DNA of 64,000 bases from Marchantia polymorpha subsp. ruderalis (Eukaryota > Streptophyta > Marchantiopsida > Marchantiales > Marchantiaceae): assembly GCA_037833965.1 (NCBI GenBank), contig AP031351.1, positions 20,348,501 to 20,412,500 of the forward strand. Reading direction: 5' to 3'. Shown here in pieces: positions 35,531 to 50,341 of this stretch. The position numbers were made by a program, and so were the translations under genes. A model generated the notes under the pieces. The model saw nothing but the letters and a program-made list of their open reading frames with translations, did no database searches and was not told the origin of the DNA. Within the stretch, counting starts at the first letter, position 1, and each line of letters starts with the position of its first letter.

Positions 35531-38500
35531 ACAGTGCGAGAGATGCTGACCGAGTCGAACTGTAAGGCTTCTTGTAAGAAAGAAGGGAATTCAGTCATCA
35601 GTCATTTGCAATTTCCAGGCCTATTGTATGCCGTCAGATGTCCGAATCCACGTCCGCCAGTGCTGGCCTGGGACATGTCATAAATTTGTAAATTTGGATT
35701 TCGCGCACTTTCATGCACGATGACGAAATTCAGACTGTCACCAAAGAGTAACTACTCCTCCTCCTCCTCCCTGTACTGTGATAACAACTGAACTGAACTG
35801 AACTGACGCCTCTCCCCCTTCCACCCAAGACTGAACAGTTCTCAGACACTATCGAGAATACGACCCCGCCCAATCGCCCGTCGCTGCCCCGTCCAGGCCT
35901 AGCTCTAGCTACTAGCCTCCGTATATACGTCGATCGAGTATGAAATACGGTTTTCTCGTGATCTGTACTCCTCTACCAAATACCGACAAGCTCTCTTCTC
36001 TTTCTCGTTGCAGACATCGATCCCACGGCTCGTGTACGGAGCTGCCAGCACCGTCCACGCCAGAGCGAGTGCCGTGCGGAATATGACTCTGCCGCAACGG
36101 AAAGTTGCTCATCGCTGGAAGCTCTTCAGGCTCTTGAGGCCCTTGAGGCTCTTGGCCACCGTATGCCACTGCAGCAGAGCCTGGTGCAGTGGTCAAAGCG
36201 TCGTCTTCATAAAGTGTAAGGCTCTGTGCTCTCGGTCTCGAGCTTTAAGGCCTTAAGTCAGAGCATGGCTCACGCCTTCTTAATTTGGAGATTTCGAGCC
36301 CTGGTGTCCGAATGGGCCTGCATGGACTTGCCCAATTCGGCCTCTCCTTCCAACTTGAGATGAGAGCATCTGAGTTGGTCCACAATTGCCATCTGCGACC
36401 TTCCACCATGTATTGCACTGATGCAAGTACTATGCCACCATTTATCAGATCGATGGATCCTGCGCCTGTGTCGGTGTTCTCGTGCATTGTCTTCATCACT
36501 GATGCAACCGCAGACCTTCAGTACGAGACAATTTACTTCATCCCCGTTCCAAACACTGCTTTGCACAAATGCTAGCGCGTTTTTACTCGATATAAATTTT
36601 TTGCACTACAGTAATTCAACCAAGGATGCCGATTTCCTGACAAGAAAAGGTCAAACTATTTATGCAACATGGCTCATGATCTCTTACGGACTATGCCCAA
36701 ATTGATTCGTCTAGTACAACGACGACTAAGATATAAGTATAAGAGCAAGAATCCAGGCCTCTTACATCATGCTCAGAAGAAGACTTTTTTCTGAAGAAAA
36801 TCAAAGTTTATCTTCTACAATTATATAAAGAGAGATTGCCTTGTTTAAGTATGTTCCATGTACATATATGTAAATGTGTATCGTTATTTAGTGATAACCA
36901 AATAATAGTCAGTATCGGACCTTTCCATACTGTGATGGTACATTTCATGAGCATAATAAATGGTAGGCGCCATCTCTACCAAAGTCAGCCAGGCAGTGAG
37001 GGTGGCTAGTGGGCCTTCGGAAAAGCATGAACTTTTGACACTCTGAGTTTCAGATTCACAAACCTTGACAGTTGAAGCTTTTCAAAACTATCGACTGAAA
37101 AAGCCTTGCACACTTTTCCAAAAAATCAGCTTGACATACCATACGCATTTCTGCGGAAAGATACATCTGTCATCAGTTGTTGAATGACCACGTTGCGAGA
37201 AACTTTTAGTCCCACAGTTGCTTCTCCTCTTAAACATAACAATAAAAAACTCATACCATGGTCTTTTCATATGCAACATGTGGTCATTCAATTTACAAAA
37301 AGGAAGCTTATAAGAGCTGGATCAACAGACATGTTGCACTTTTATGGAAACCGATGTTAGAGCTTAACTTTGCTCTGCCTCGGCATTACTTAGCCTGCCG
37401 TGTTTTAGCAAAGCTTATTTCAACGCATCCTTGGAGCATGCACACTGTACAATGTAAGGTGCATGCTCCAAGGATGCACGCTTTGTGATACTTTCTGTTT
37501 CTGACCAGTCCAGATATTATTCAAAATTTTAGCAGAGCATAGTATATTCACTTTGCAGTTCTTTTTTCGTTGTGAAGGATCAGTCGCAAGGTGTAGAAAG
37601 TGAGGGCTCAGAAGAATGTCCGAATCAAAAAAATTAAATTATTTGTCAAAAATCTGTGTGACATGTACTAAAGATGGAGTATATGATAAACTCCATCTTT
37701 AGGTAATGGATAATCTGGAATTTTATTTGTTTTGAATTGCTTCTACAGGTGCTATATTCCTATAGCATGTCTCTGTATGGCCTATTGAGATATGAAGGAA
37801 TCAAAGCTGGACGATGATGCAATCCATTGTCATTCACAGGAACATGGATCTTTTTTGTCATTTATGTGTCTGCGGTTACTTCAGTGTTTCTCTTCTTTAC
37901 CCTCTCCTGTTGTTGAGGAGATCCTCAATTAATACGGATTAAGAACCTTCATGGACGGTTGGGGATCTCACTCAAATCTGTCCCGGCCCGTCACGGCTGA
38001 AGGCGCTCTGGTATCGGCTTAAGCCCGAACTCTGGTGGAACTTTCCTAAGCGAGAGTCAGTATGTCCGTTCTTTCTCTTATACTGAAAAAATCACTCAGT
38101 GCGTATATAGAGAACAAAAGCTTTCCTGCTGAAGCCAGTTTAGAAGGTCAAGATGAGAGAAATTGACATGCATTGTTTGATCGTATTTGAATGACGGGTT
38201 GCAAGCACAAATATTACTTATACAATCCTTATGAGCGACTTATATTCTTCAATTTTTTCGTGACATAATGGAAAAAGTGCTAATTATTTTTTTTGTTTAT
38301 TGCCATCTCTATGATAACCCGGGAGAAACACGTGATAGGTACACGACATGGCTAGAGTCGTTAACTGAGTACAGTCTCCAGATGGGTTTGTCACCCTTAC
38401 CATCTAGAGCAAAAATGAAGTGGTGGTTCAGGACCGAGTGGAAGTACAGTACTGGTATGGAACACAGTGAAAAGTAACTCGAAATAATTATTTTCAAAAA

Positions 38501-38980
38501 TACTATGGAATCGCGTTTTGTGCGTGCCACTTGTTCGTATGAACGAGACACAGAGGCCGTAAAGTAAGCGAGAGAGAGCGAGAGGACGGAAAGTCCATAC
38601 TTTCCGTTTCCGTCAACGGCAGACAGCACTCTAAAAGGTGGCCCCCGGATTCGAGCTGCGGTTTCGATTTCCGTCGGTGAGAGTCCTCGGCACCGCTGCG
38701 TTCGCGTCCGTTGCGAAAATGACGAACGACTGACTGCCGCCCGGGCAGACAACAAAACACTTTTCTCCAGATTCCTTTTCTTTTGACAGTGGGGCAGTCT
38801 ACGGTATACTAGGGCAGCAGGGGAAGGCCATACCCATGTGACCATGCCGGTACAGTTTGGAACATGGTCAGAGTCTTGGGATGGATCTAGTAATCCCATT
38901 ACTGCGCTGCCACGAACTGTAGCAGGAGATTTCTTATGACCGGTCAGCTACATGGTGTACGACGAATTACTCATACGGTA
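35531..38980. other. Intergenic DNA, no gene recognised
   Basis: GC-rich islands at 35.8-36.6 kb and 38.5-38.9 kb carry overlapping frames on both strands without domains. A perfect 19-bp stem hairpin lies at 37425-37477. Nothing else with defined ends was seen. Confidence 0.4.
37425..37477. repeat. Perfect 19-bp stem-loop
   Basis: GCATCCTTGGAGCATGCAC (37425-37443) and its exact reverse complement (37459-37477) are separated by a 15-base loop. The stem does not extend further. It could be a short inverted repeat, a protein-binding palindrome or a small-RNA hairpin; it is short for a plant miRNA precursor. Confidence 0.95.
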
Positions 38981-41900
38981 GTATGTGCAGTTGCGGCCGA
39001 TACCTTTCAGACGCGATGATAATTTCAATGGACAAATTCCAATGACGAGCATTAAGACCGACTTTGTTTGAAATATTAGACAAGATACGTCAACTACGTG
39101 GTAAAAGAACGGCGCATATTATGTAGGGGACGAAAAAAGCATGAAGGGAAACTCGGTGTAAGGCTTTACAACAACTGCCGACTGTTGATTATGCCATTCA
39201 TTTTGGTGATGTAGTTTTTCTTTGAATATGTTAGTAATATTAGGACAAAGAATGTCATGTAAGAGTAAAAACACAAACTTTGTGACAATAATTATATTTT
39301 GTACTTATGACTTTATGTCATATGTGAGATGAATCACGTATATTATGTCAGATCTAAATTATGTATTCATTATTTATTTATTTTCAACTGATATTTTTTT
39401 GAACATCTTCATTTACTACTTCTTTTAATTTTTACATGTTGATGTATATTCATAGCATACAATGAATACTATAAGCTATATGACAAGCATTGCTAAAAAA
39501 AATTGGACGTTGCAGATTCTGGAAGATCAAAAGGTTCTTCATTATTGTGCATGATATTTTATGATAAATCATTATGAAAATTTCATTTACATCTATAAAT
39601 CAAGAGTTAATGTAGATATTGGTAAAATTTAGATGAGTTAAAAAAACTAGTTTTATAACTAGCTTGTCATTATATAAAAAAGTTGAAAGTGCTTCTCAAT
39701 GAAATATATTTTAGAGTTTTTGGTATGATACTTGTGTTCTTATTTAAAAGTAAACTCATTTTAATGAACCAAGTTCAATTTTGTCTTAATCTTATGGATA
39801 TTAACAAAGCATAGTCAAAAAAATACAATTAGTGTCAGAAAAAAGCAACTAAAAAATTAGATTGAACTGCGGCAAAACTTCAAGATTTTCATGCACAATA
39901 TGTTACGGAGATAAATTATGAAATTGAAGAAAGATGTTTGACTTATTAGCTTTTGTAAGCATTTATTGTGCAAGAAGTTGAAAGTTGAAAATTATAGTCA
40001 CAAAAATAACGTTTAACAGTCTAACATTAATTATTTGAATTTGATTTCAATAAAAAAATTTAATTTTTAATTTGTATAAAACTAATCTTAAAAATTTGTA
40101 TTCTCAAAATTTCAAAATGTTTGACAAGGAAATCATAACCAAGATCTTCAAAGAGAATTTTTTTTCAAATAATAATTTCCACTTAAATATTTTAATTACA
40201 AATGATTGAAACTCTATAATCATAATATTCTAGTTCATATGATTTGAACATTTTTATTTAAAAATTTTTTAAGCTCAAACGATTTTAGCGGTTTGCTTTT
40301 GCACAAAGTCCAACAATAATTATAGTTGTTTTCATTATGCTTTTATAAACCTATCACAAATTTAAACGTCTAGATTTCACACATTTTTTTTAATCATCTA
40401 ATATATCCTACAAAAATATGTAAATTTTATGTATTAAACTTATTTTGTATTTAAATACATATTATATATATATAAAAACTTGATAATAATATAGATTGTC
40501 ATCCAGAAATTTTTTTTACGTTTTTTTCCAAAAAATATCTAATATATGAATCTTATATAATATCAAACTTGAATTGTCATTGTGTACTTAAAAATATTAT
40601 AATTGAGTTTATATTTTTATTTGAATACATTTTTAGGTTGTAAGTTTTTTGATAATAATTATGATGTTTTAAAAGTCACACAACACTTTTTTCAAATCAT
40701 TTTTTTAAACATATAGGTTTTGAATTCACTCCTCAAACATTTTAAATTTAATTTTGAATTTTTGATTGTAGTCACTATCAAACTTTCATCTATCCAGATT
40801 TCTTCATCAATGAAAACAAGTTGACCATTTGGACACATAGTGAAATCAAAACAATTTAAATATGTTTTTAAAGTCAGACCAACATTTATTAACCAATCAT
40901 AATATGAAATCTGTAAGAAATATCATGAAAAAATCAAAACCACAAACTTCAGCCAATCAAGTTTAATGAAATTCACAGAAGTTTTAAAACATTATCATTA
41001 TAAAAAAATAATTATGTTTTTCAAAATTATTTACACTGAAATTTTTATAATATTATCCAAGATAAAATAAATAATGGTTGAAAATTCAAATGCTGAAAGA
41101 TGCAATATTTTGCAAATATAAATATATATAGTGTGGATATTGCAACATGATTTACTGTATCAAGTATTAAATTGCAAACTTAGAAATTAGAAAAATAATG
41201 GGATCAACAGATTTATCACTTGCCAATTAAAAATTTATTAAAATTAATATAACAATCAAGTTTGAAAATGATAACAATGTGGATATTGAAAACTTATTAC
41301 ATAAAATTAAATCAAGTCAACTCCAGAGACTTGTAACATCACCCAACCATAATTTTCTTTCATCTCTGATATCATTAGATTACACTTCTAATTTCAATTA
41401 AGCTTAATAAATTATAAATCCAATTTTTTGATCCTTATCATCATTCTAAAATGTCATATTTAATCCAAATCTGGTCAAATTTGAAAAATTTGATCTAATA
41501 ATGATTTAAGATATGATCATATTTAATTCAAATTATACCTTGAAGATTCATGGAGAAAAATGTGTGTAATTTTTTTTAAAGCCGTAAAACAACATAATTT
41601 TATGTGAGATCCATCCTCGACTATTTTTAATTTCGGAAAATTGTACATTATAAGTTTTATATATGATTATTTGAGATTTATATAAAAATTTTAGCTAAAA
41701 TCTTAAATCCTTATTGCATAAAAATATTAATTAGAAATTATGGTGATAAAAAAGTGAAATTTTGTACTAAAAGACAACAACAATAAATTATTTTTTTTCA
41801 AAAATCAAAAATCTTGTCAACATCAGTAGATTACTTATCATCAAATTACATTACATATTTCACAATAATTTGAAGATAAGAGTCAATCAAACATTATTAA

Positions 41901-44460
41901 AGTGAACAAGTAGTACATAAACAACAAAGTGTATCTTAAAATTTGTGGTCACAAGAGTTTGATATATACTAAACTGTTAGCTTATCTGACAAAAAAAATA
42001 TCTTCTACAATTATATTATCTTACGTTATAAGTAACCAAAAAAAATATTAATTTATAATTTTTTTAGATTGGATCTTATTTTCAAAGAATAGTTTTTTGG
42101 AATTATTGTTGTGTGAAGAATTTCAAGTTGTAAGATTCATTCATCTATAAATTGATTGTTAGTAGAAATATTTTGTTCAATTGTGTTTGAAATGAATGAA
42201 GAAGTGAAAAATAGTTTTGATTTGGAAAAGAAACTATTCTTATTATTGCAAAGTGTAAATTAAACGTAATAATTTTCATGATAAAATAAAATGTTATTAA
42301 GAGCAGCAAATTTTTTAATTGTAATGAGTTCAAAATTATGACAAAACCAATAAACATTAACGTGCATCAAGATTTAAAAGAAACAAATTAAATATGACAA
42401 TTAGATATGTGTTATAAGCTCAACTAAGATTTGAAAATTTTATGATACATTCTAATTAAATAATTATATATTTCATCTATGATAATGATATAAATTTGAT
42501 ATTTAAAAATGTTATTTTTTATATATTAGAAATCAAATTTTTTATTGACTTGATTATTATATATCTAGTTAATCAGTGATTAATGATAAGTTTTAATGGT
42601 TATTGTAGCTTTCAAAACATCAGTACTTGATGTACATTAAATAAATTTACAAACAAATATACAATACTAATTACACAGTTCAAACTATTTACAAGTTTAT
42701 ATTGATGATAAAAAATTCACATAAAAAAAAGTATAAATTACAATCATCTTTATTATTTTAATCGTTTGTCGTGTGTGCTTTAACTTTGTTTGATATTTGT
42801 TGATTTTTGTCAAAACTCAAACTAAATGATACAAAATTAATATGAATTTGATATGAAACAATTTATATTTGATCATGAAAATCTTAGTACTTAAAAATAA
42901 ATAAATTTAATATAAATATTGATAAGTGAAATAAGAATTCATCTTTTATATAACATCTCTAAATCTTACAGATGTTACATTATTTTTTCAATAAAAGCAT
43001 CTGAATATATGAATTTGGAATCTGATTATAATTTTATGATTTAATATCTATTTTTTTGGTAGTTTGTAGATTTTTGAAAATGCTAGCTTTGATTCAACTT
43101 TGCAAATAAATTAAAGACCTGATGTTTACATCAGGTCAAAAAAATATATAAAATTTTCATTTTTAGATAATTGCAATACTGATATTGTAAGCTGAGACTT
43201 AACACTGAACATTTCTCTCAACAGGATATTGGTAAGCTGAGACTTACTTAAAAATTTGCAATTAATTTATTGACATCAATTTCAAAATAAGTAATTTGAT
43301 TAGAGCAATATACATTGGATTTTTATTTTTATTCTTTTTCAGATAATCATTAGATATTCAAGTATATCATGAAAGTTTTGTATGTCTAAGAATTTATATC
43401 TAAGGATTTCGATTTTTCTAAGCACGATAGATTATAAATATTGCCTTTACTTAAGGTTTTAAATAGAATAAAGAAATTAATCTGACTAATTTTCTCAGTA
43501 TTTAAATTCATCAATTCAGAATTTTTTTTCTTTGTAGATTTCCTTGGATGCAAAATGTTATTTTTAGAGTAAAAATTTAATTTTTTCATTAGATTTAAAA
43601 TTACAATCTATATTTCACATTGTATAGATTTTAGATGTAATCTTTGAGATGTTTAAATTTCTGCATTTAATTTATTGGCATGAATTCCGGAAAAAGTAAT
43701 CTAATCAGAGTAGAATATACATGAATTTTAGGAAAAATAAAACTCAATTGCTAAAAGAAATTTCAGAAGAAAAAAGGTAAATTATCATATATATTTAATT
43801 TTTTTAAATGATTATGATAATAATGATAATACAATTTAAAATTAATTTTTTTTGTTCATGAATAATGTATTCAAATTGAAAAACTATTCATTTAAGTCTT
43901 GTGGAGCATTAACAATACTAGATTCAGCTTAAAAATCCACATCTAAATTGCAATTTTTGAATTTGCATTCAAAGTTTTGATGCTAATCTAAAAAAAATTT
44001 GGTGAAGTTTTTTTATATAAATAATGTAATTTGCATTATCTAAATCTATTGTTACAAAATTATTTTTCATAATGGAAGTAAATGAGGGAAAGAATTCTAG
44101 TTTAAAAGCCAGATCATTGGTTAAAATTTCAATTCTTGGGTTGATGCCATAATCATCAGCATGCGATGACTGAAAATTTATGTGATTGAAGTTTTTTGAG
44201 TTTAATGATAGCTGAAATTTTATGTATAAAAAACCATTTTACTTTGATCCAAAAGTTAAAGAATGATGTTAATGTTGTTACATCTTAACATGATGTTTTT
44301 GGGTAAAAGAATTTCCGAATGATATTGATACAACATGTCGTGAATGCAAAATACATCGAAGCATTTTCATATTTGAACTGTATTGAACTTCACGTGCATT
44401 ACAAATGACAATGTTAAGTGTTGTTGATGCCAACGTGACCTTTTTTTTTTCACAAGTTCC
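38981..44460. other. AT-rich desert without genes
   Basis: Sequence is strongly A+T with frequent poly-A and poly-T runs on both strands and no coding-like frame. A perfect hairpin GACCTGATG-TTTA-CATCAGGTC occurs at 43116-43137. A 15-base string GTAAGCTGAGACTTA occurs twice about 42 bp apart near 43189 and 43231. I could not define any transposon ends. Confidence 0.6.
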
Positions 44461-47400
44461 CATGTTTTCCTGGATACAGAGTTATTCCACACTACACAAT
44501 ATTCGATGTAACATAAATTTTGTTTAATCTATCGAGATGATCAATCTTCCAATTATTTCTAAACAGTCACAAAATTATACCTATGTTTGCATTTTAGGTC
44601 GTTATATTAGTCATTTAGTTCTGGTGCTTGAACTTTTCCTGCAAAAAGAAACATGCTCGTGTCGTTTTCAAGGATGGACATCATTACTATGTCAAACTGA
44701 GCTTGAAAGCGCTCACGGTTTTACTCCATCTAGGATGAATTGCATGATTTGTGTATCTACATTATATTTTGCCTCGGTCTCTGGGTTATTTAGAGACTGA
44801 TTGGTGTATATTCATGAGAGATGGTGATTTTTCTACACTACAAGCTTTCAGGTTGATACATGAAAAAATTAAATTGAAGATATTTCATTTATTTGATTCA
44901 GTTGTGTGGAAGCGCAATATTGAGATGGAAAATGAAGGGATTGACGAAGTAGAAATAACATCAACGTCCACTCTAATAAACACTAGATATTTGAACGAGA
45001 ACTGGAAGTGCTGTAGGTGTCCCAATGAAAATTGGAGGGGCTCGTGCAGTGAAGGTATGTCTCGAGAGTCCTTGAGTAAAATGAAATGAAGTGAAGTGAT
45101 GAGAGTCATTCCCGTTTGTTACTGTAACGAGGTTCGTGAGGAGAAGAGCAGTAGTTCCTGAGAAGTCTCATCGAGTGATACACACAAGTCATGAGTTGAA
45201 ACACGGCCCAATGTCGAAGAAGGTGATGGAGGTTCTGCTGTTCCGCACATTTCTTTCATCACTGCATGCATGAGCCCAAACTTCAAGGCCTGCAGGAGCC
45301 AAGCAAGCCTTGGCTTTGCTCTCGTGTGCTGTAGGGCCGCCAGGGTGTCTGTTCCCAGCATCCGTACTGGCAGCAGCTTGCACCACTTAACAGCAACGTT
45401 GTCCTGAAGACAAAGGACAAAGCCTTGCGTTGATAATTGCACAAATTTGAAGCTGTCAGAGCCGAAGTATCAAATCTTACACTAACTGATCCAGTTTCAC
45501 TTATTCTTCAGATTCGTAACTGATTCTCCATGCAGATTAATCTATCTAGAACTAGCTCAATATGCTCTACGCTAAGTAAAGCACTCATCAAATCTCAGTG
45601 TTTTCAATTTGCACCGTAAGGCAAGTGTCGAATATTGCAGGGTAGTATGAGCGTTCTCATGAAGGGCATTATAATTTGTTGAAGATAGCAAGACACATAT
45701 GATGAGAATGCTCTGTATAGGAGTGTACTCATTGTTGTATGCATATACTGTACTGTTGGGAAGTGTGGATAGAAAGTAGGCTGCGCACACGTGTTCATGG
45801 ATTAATTTGATACCCGAGTTTCAGATGATTCCACACTGTTTAATCCAGTGCCTACATAATACGCAGATTCAGTTTAGGTCCAGTGCGGCAGCAGCGATTG
45901 GAGATTTTATCCATAGTCTCGGTACAGTATATGTTGCTCCTGATGAAAAGTTGTCATGGAGTATGGACTTGGAAGCCTAACTAAGTTAAAATTAACTAAA
46001 TGGAGGGTGGGTAATGGGGCTCTGTGAAGCTAAATACTGCAGGGGAATCAAATCATCTTATGATAGCTTCGGCCATCAGAAATGCGAATGACGTCTTTTT
46101 GTTTCTTACGTTTCTACCGAGAAGGCATCATATTCTGGGAATCTTGGTGTTCTAGAGGGTTATGGTAATTAAGTGTACCTTCGGGCTTTAATTCGACTGA
46201 TGTCAATCATAAAGGCCTGCAAATAGATAACAGAGATAACAGTTTTCTCATCCAGGTCGAAGATTTTTGTGTGTTGAAGCGATGATGAGTTTGACCTTTC
46301 AAAAGTATAGAATATTGTGTCATTTTGGGAGCTGCTGATATTTTAGGTCCGTGCAAGGTAGCTCTGATTGCATACAAATGCCTAGAGCAGGTCAGTATAT
46401 CTTTGCATGCGTTCCTTCTCCTTTGGTCCATCCCTGTACGACTTGATGGGGGCTTCCCATCCTTCTTGCTGCATTACTCCTTGTTTCCACTTGTAATGAG
46501 TCGGAATCATGTCGAGGATCGAGTTAGCCTTTTCCTTAGAGCTCCACTGATGCCAAGGAGACTGATGAGAGCCATCGATGGCAAAGAAAGTGCACAGCAA
46601 TGACCAGTTCATGCGAATCATGGTGAAGAGCGAGATGTAGGCAGGTAAGTGCTGTACAGAATCAAACATGGGACGGTTAGAACCAACAAACGTGCTCAGC
46701 TCCGAGAGTCAGGAGATCCATTCATGATTTGGCTCGCCCCTGACGGGCTTTCAAGCTTTCTCTTGCATCCAAAGTCAGCAATTGCAGTCATCTCCCAGAA
46801 GCTGCTACACAAGGGTTAGGTGGGTCTACTTGCATGAAGGTCCAAGCTCTGCTATTCATGATATTCTGTTAGCTGCGATACCCTCCAGCTTGTAGTCACA
46901 GAGTACAAGATATGTCGCATTGCTGGAAACGAATCTAAAGAATCGAAATTGTACTGCAAATAACTTCAAATCAGATACTCTTACTGAAGACCCTCGAATT
47001 ATGTTCATGAGATTCAAGGGAAGTGAAAAGTTGGAACGTGTGCGAGGTGGTCACGGTCTTCTCATTCTGTAGAACAACTAGACATACAGGGAACACAAAA
47101 GCCATCTGATGAATCAGGTTTCAAAGACGAGCAGGTATAACTAAATTGATCAATGCTGATGCACTCTGGAACTGGTGTGCATCGACGATCAGTTGCACAC
47201 TGTGCACTGAAGATAGATAGAGCCATACAAGTGACATACAGGGCAGCTTTGAGGCTACAGACTGGGTTCAGCTTTGTTGTACTAACCTGGAGCACATATC
47301 ATCCTCACAATCCTAGACAAGTTGAAGCTTGATCCGGTGTTCCATGCAACATCTCAGCTCCAAAATACAGATGTTGAATTCATGACTACTGGTCCATCAT

Positions 47401-49269
47401 CTGTTGAAACATGTGCATTATTTCCAGTCGAGAACAGTAAATCCTTCACGCACAGATAACCAACAAAGCAAAGGAAGACTAGCCGTGTCGAGCTCAGATG
47501 GTTAGCTAATGGAGTTCGTTAGCATGCCGAAGATATGACATGCCCAACGCGATGCGGTCACTGTGATGCGTTGCATGCTGCTATACAAATCATATCAGTC
47601 AGTTAGGATTCAAACCGATTATACCGAAGTTTTCCTGTCAGATGGCAGTAATTTTAAAATGCTGGCATGGCTTCCCTTCGTGTGACCGAGCCTAGCGTAT
47701 GTTATAGATGAGATGGTCACAAGAAGTTGTAGTTGACATAAGTAATTGATACCAGGTCCTTTACTTATAAGAAAAGACCAAACTAGGAGGGTCGTCCTTA
47801 AGATTTCTACGACGTGCTTGCTTCTTGATCAAAATTCACTCTATGAGATGATTGTGCCAAACATGCATGAGTAGATAATGGTGGCCAAATGTGGCAAGAA
47901 ACCCTGAATTCACTAAGTTGATGATAAGTTCCCAACAACACGCTCTAATTGAGCACAGGCTTTGGAAATAGATAAGATGCGTGGCAGTCACTGACAGTAC
48001 ATTCATAATTTGCTTAAGCGAAGAGAAGCTGTACCATTGAATGAAGTTATTTGAAACTCGTGCACGAATATAATTCATCTGACTGTTGTTCGGTCCGAGC
48101 CTCCGAGTCTCTGAGTGGTGATGGTGGTGGCCAGGTTTCTTGGGGTCTCATATGGAATCATAGAAGCTGGCAGCCCGTGAATGCCTCTTAGATTCAGTAT
48201 TCCATTTTTCTCGTCTTGCTTTGACTATAGCTCCAAAAGGTTGAGAACTTGAGGCTGAATCTCTGTCATGGAGATTCCTGTTGAGGGGACATTCCTGCAG
48301 ATGAACTGTACTAGGCTGAGCATAAACAGGGTGAAAACCTGCACAATCAGTCGTTGAACCTCGCGGTATATTAGGATGCCTTTGCAGTAGCTACGTCAAA
48401 CTCGGATGTGATATAAAGCCACACAAGATGACTGTGTCGACTGATAAGGCACTTCTTCTACTGCGAAACTTATTACTTGGCCTGTGCAAGGTCGTGAAAC
48501 TGACCTTCACTTCACCTCTTCTCTTCACTAGCTTTTGTTGGACCTACTTCACAGAAGTATAATTTGGAATTTCGCCATAGGCACATATCTACAATTAGGA
48601 TGACGACTGGGAATCACCCCTGTAGATGAGACCCTTATATTTGGTGGTGTCCGTGGTACTTCTCTGCTGATGGGTTCATATGCAGCCCTATGGGTTCCGT
48701 ATGATCGGTCCAATTTTTTGCATTATGCAAAAGTTCAACATGTTTCGATCAACTTCTGAACTGTATGCGTTTATATAACATTATGTTCTGTATTGCTGAT
48801 ATTCTTTTCCGCAAGTTGAAGTTAAGCATATGCTCCTCGTGATGCTCACTCCCAATATAGCGTTCAGATGAAGTCTGAATGTACATTAGGATTAGGAGAG
48901 AGCATACTCCAAAATTCTGTAGAAATTCAACGTTACTACAGTTGGAAATTGCCGCGGGCGAGAAACCGCGAAACGCATGAGAAGTAATATAAAGTTTTTT
49001 TTGAATTATTGACATGAATTTTTCAATGTTCGAGGTCAACAATCCTTGAGTGCCAGCAAAAAAGAATCATACATTTTGATATAAATCAAGCGGGTGCACA
49101 ATCCAGTACGCGAAATAAACTCAAACGGATGAAAATTTGATCAATCAAAATTGTCCAATTTCGACCAATTTTTCCACTGGACAGTGCGTATATAAACATG
49201 CAATGCTGAGCGCCCAGACTCAGAAACCAGTAGTTGGATGCGAGGTGGAGATGCGTCCAATGATTTATT
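44461..49269. other. Mixed DNA with weak exon candidates
   Basis: GC content is moderate, and short open frames occur at 45119-45442, 46382-46651 and 47062-47295 on the minus strand. Only the second has a convincing splice context. No RNA gene or transposon end was recognised. Confidence 0.4.
46382..46651 (-). CDS. Candidate terminal exon, unknown protein
   Basis: On the minus strand a branch-point-like CTAAC and acceptor TTCTGTACAG|CAC precede 89 codons in phase 0 ending in a stop. It contains LFTMIRMNWSLLCTFFAIDG, then WSSKEKANSILDM and GPKEKERMQRYTDLL. The composition looks coding. A good donor-like sequence on the opposite strand (GCAG|GTAAGT) at the same place makes strand assignment uncertain. 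The family is not recognised. Confidence 0.3.
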   Translation of the reverse strand, partial: HLPAYISLFTMIRMNWSLLCTFFAIDGSHQSPWHQWSSKEKANSILDMIPTHYKWKQGVMQQEGWEAPIKSYRDGPKEKERMQRYTDLL

Positions 49270-50317
49270 GATGACGAATGGATTTTAGACACTATTTGTT
49301 CTTATCACATTTGTTACATTAAAAAGTTCTTTTGTATTTTCTCGATATTGAACGATTAAATTCTTATGGGGAATGACAAACCCTATAGTATTGAGTGTGT
49401 TAGATTTGTATGTTTGATAGTATCAATTGTACTCTAACTCAATTACCACTGACAAGTTAACTTCACCATATCTTGCATTGATATGTTACATGTATGACAT
49501 TCTAAACTAGACCATACTAATGATAGTTACATGTCTCTTCTTGATGAGAAAAATGTATTACTGTATTTGGATAAAATTTATTTGGAATTTTGTGAACATT
49601 GTATCATGGACAAACAACATAAGTTAACTTTTGATGTTAGATGTCATAGTTGCACAAATATATTGGAGTATGTACGTAGTGACATGTGGAATCCTCTCCT
49701 ATTGCCTCATTTTTTGAAAAGTTATCCCATGTCTCTTTTATATATGATTAATCAAGGTATGCATGGATATATTTTTTTACCCACAAGTCTAAGATGTTTC
49801 TAAACTTCAAAAGTTGACGCATACATGTTGAGATTCGGACGAGACACAAGGTGAAACTTCTGAGCAGTTACAAAGTTGTACAAAGGAAAGTATTACTCTC
49901 CATTTCACAACGATTTATATTTCACAACAAAACGCTGTTTTTGAAAGATTCAACCGAATAGTGTTAGAGAAGGTATGAATATGCTGAGCGAATAAGATTT
50001 ACCAAGAGAATTTCGGACTAAAGCCGCTTTATTCAACACTACCAAACAATAGAGATTAATCAAAAATGTATACCAGGAGATTGCATTTTACTAGTAGGGC
50101 TCATGAGAGTTTTGTTGTATTGTAATAACCCACTAAAGGCTAAAACTGCAATATAGTGGTAGAAAGGTCGAACCCACAGGGACAAAGGAACACACAGGGT
50201 ACAAAGTGTCACGTTTAACAGACTATTGAGGAGTTTGAATTCTCCAGCAACTGTCACTCCCAGAAATACTACAAGTGTCCACTCGGAGCGCACTCGGAGG
50301 TCGCACAGTGCAGCGTA

Positions 50318-50341
50318 ACACACACACACACACACACACAC
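50318..50341 (+). repeat. (AC)12 microsatellite
   Basis: A perfect AC run lies inside the TGT...ACA element; a shorter one sits at the equivalent place near 62934-62951. Confidence 0.95.

Noticed and set aside
38309..38899. 196-codon minus-strand frame
   Set aside because: No recognisable domain; it crosses from a GC island into AT-rich DNA without a change in character typical of a gene. Kept out for lack of support.
45119..45442. 107-codon minus-strand frame
   Set aside because: Two overlapping frames look equally plausible, so neither can be supported.
47062..47295. Cys-rich 77-codon minus-strand frame resembling a secreted peptide
   Set aside because: A hydrophobic stretch and several Cys are present, but there is no family resemblance, and a donor-like site sits at its start. 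Not convincing.
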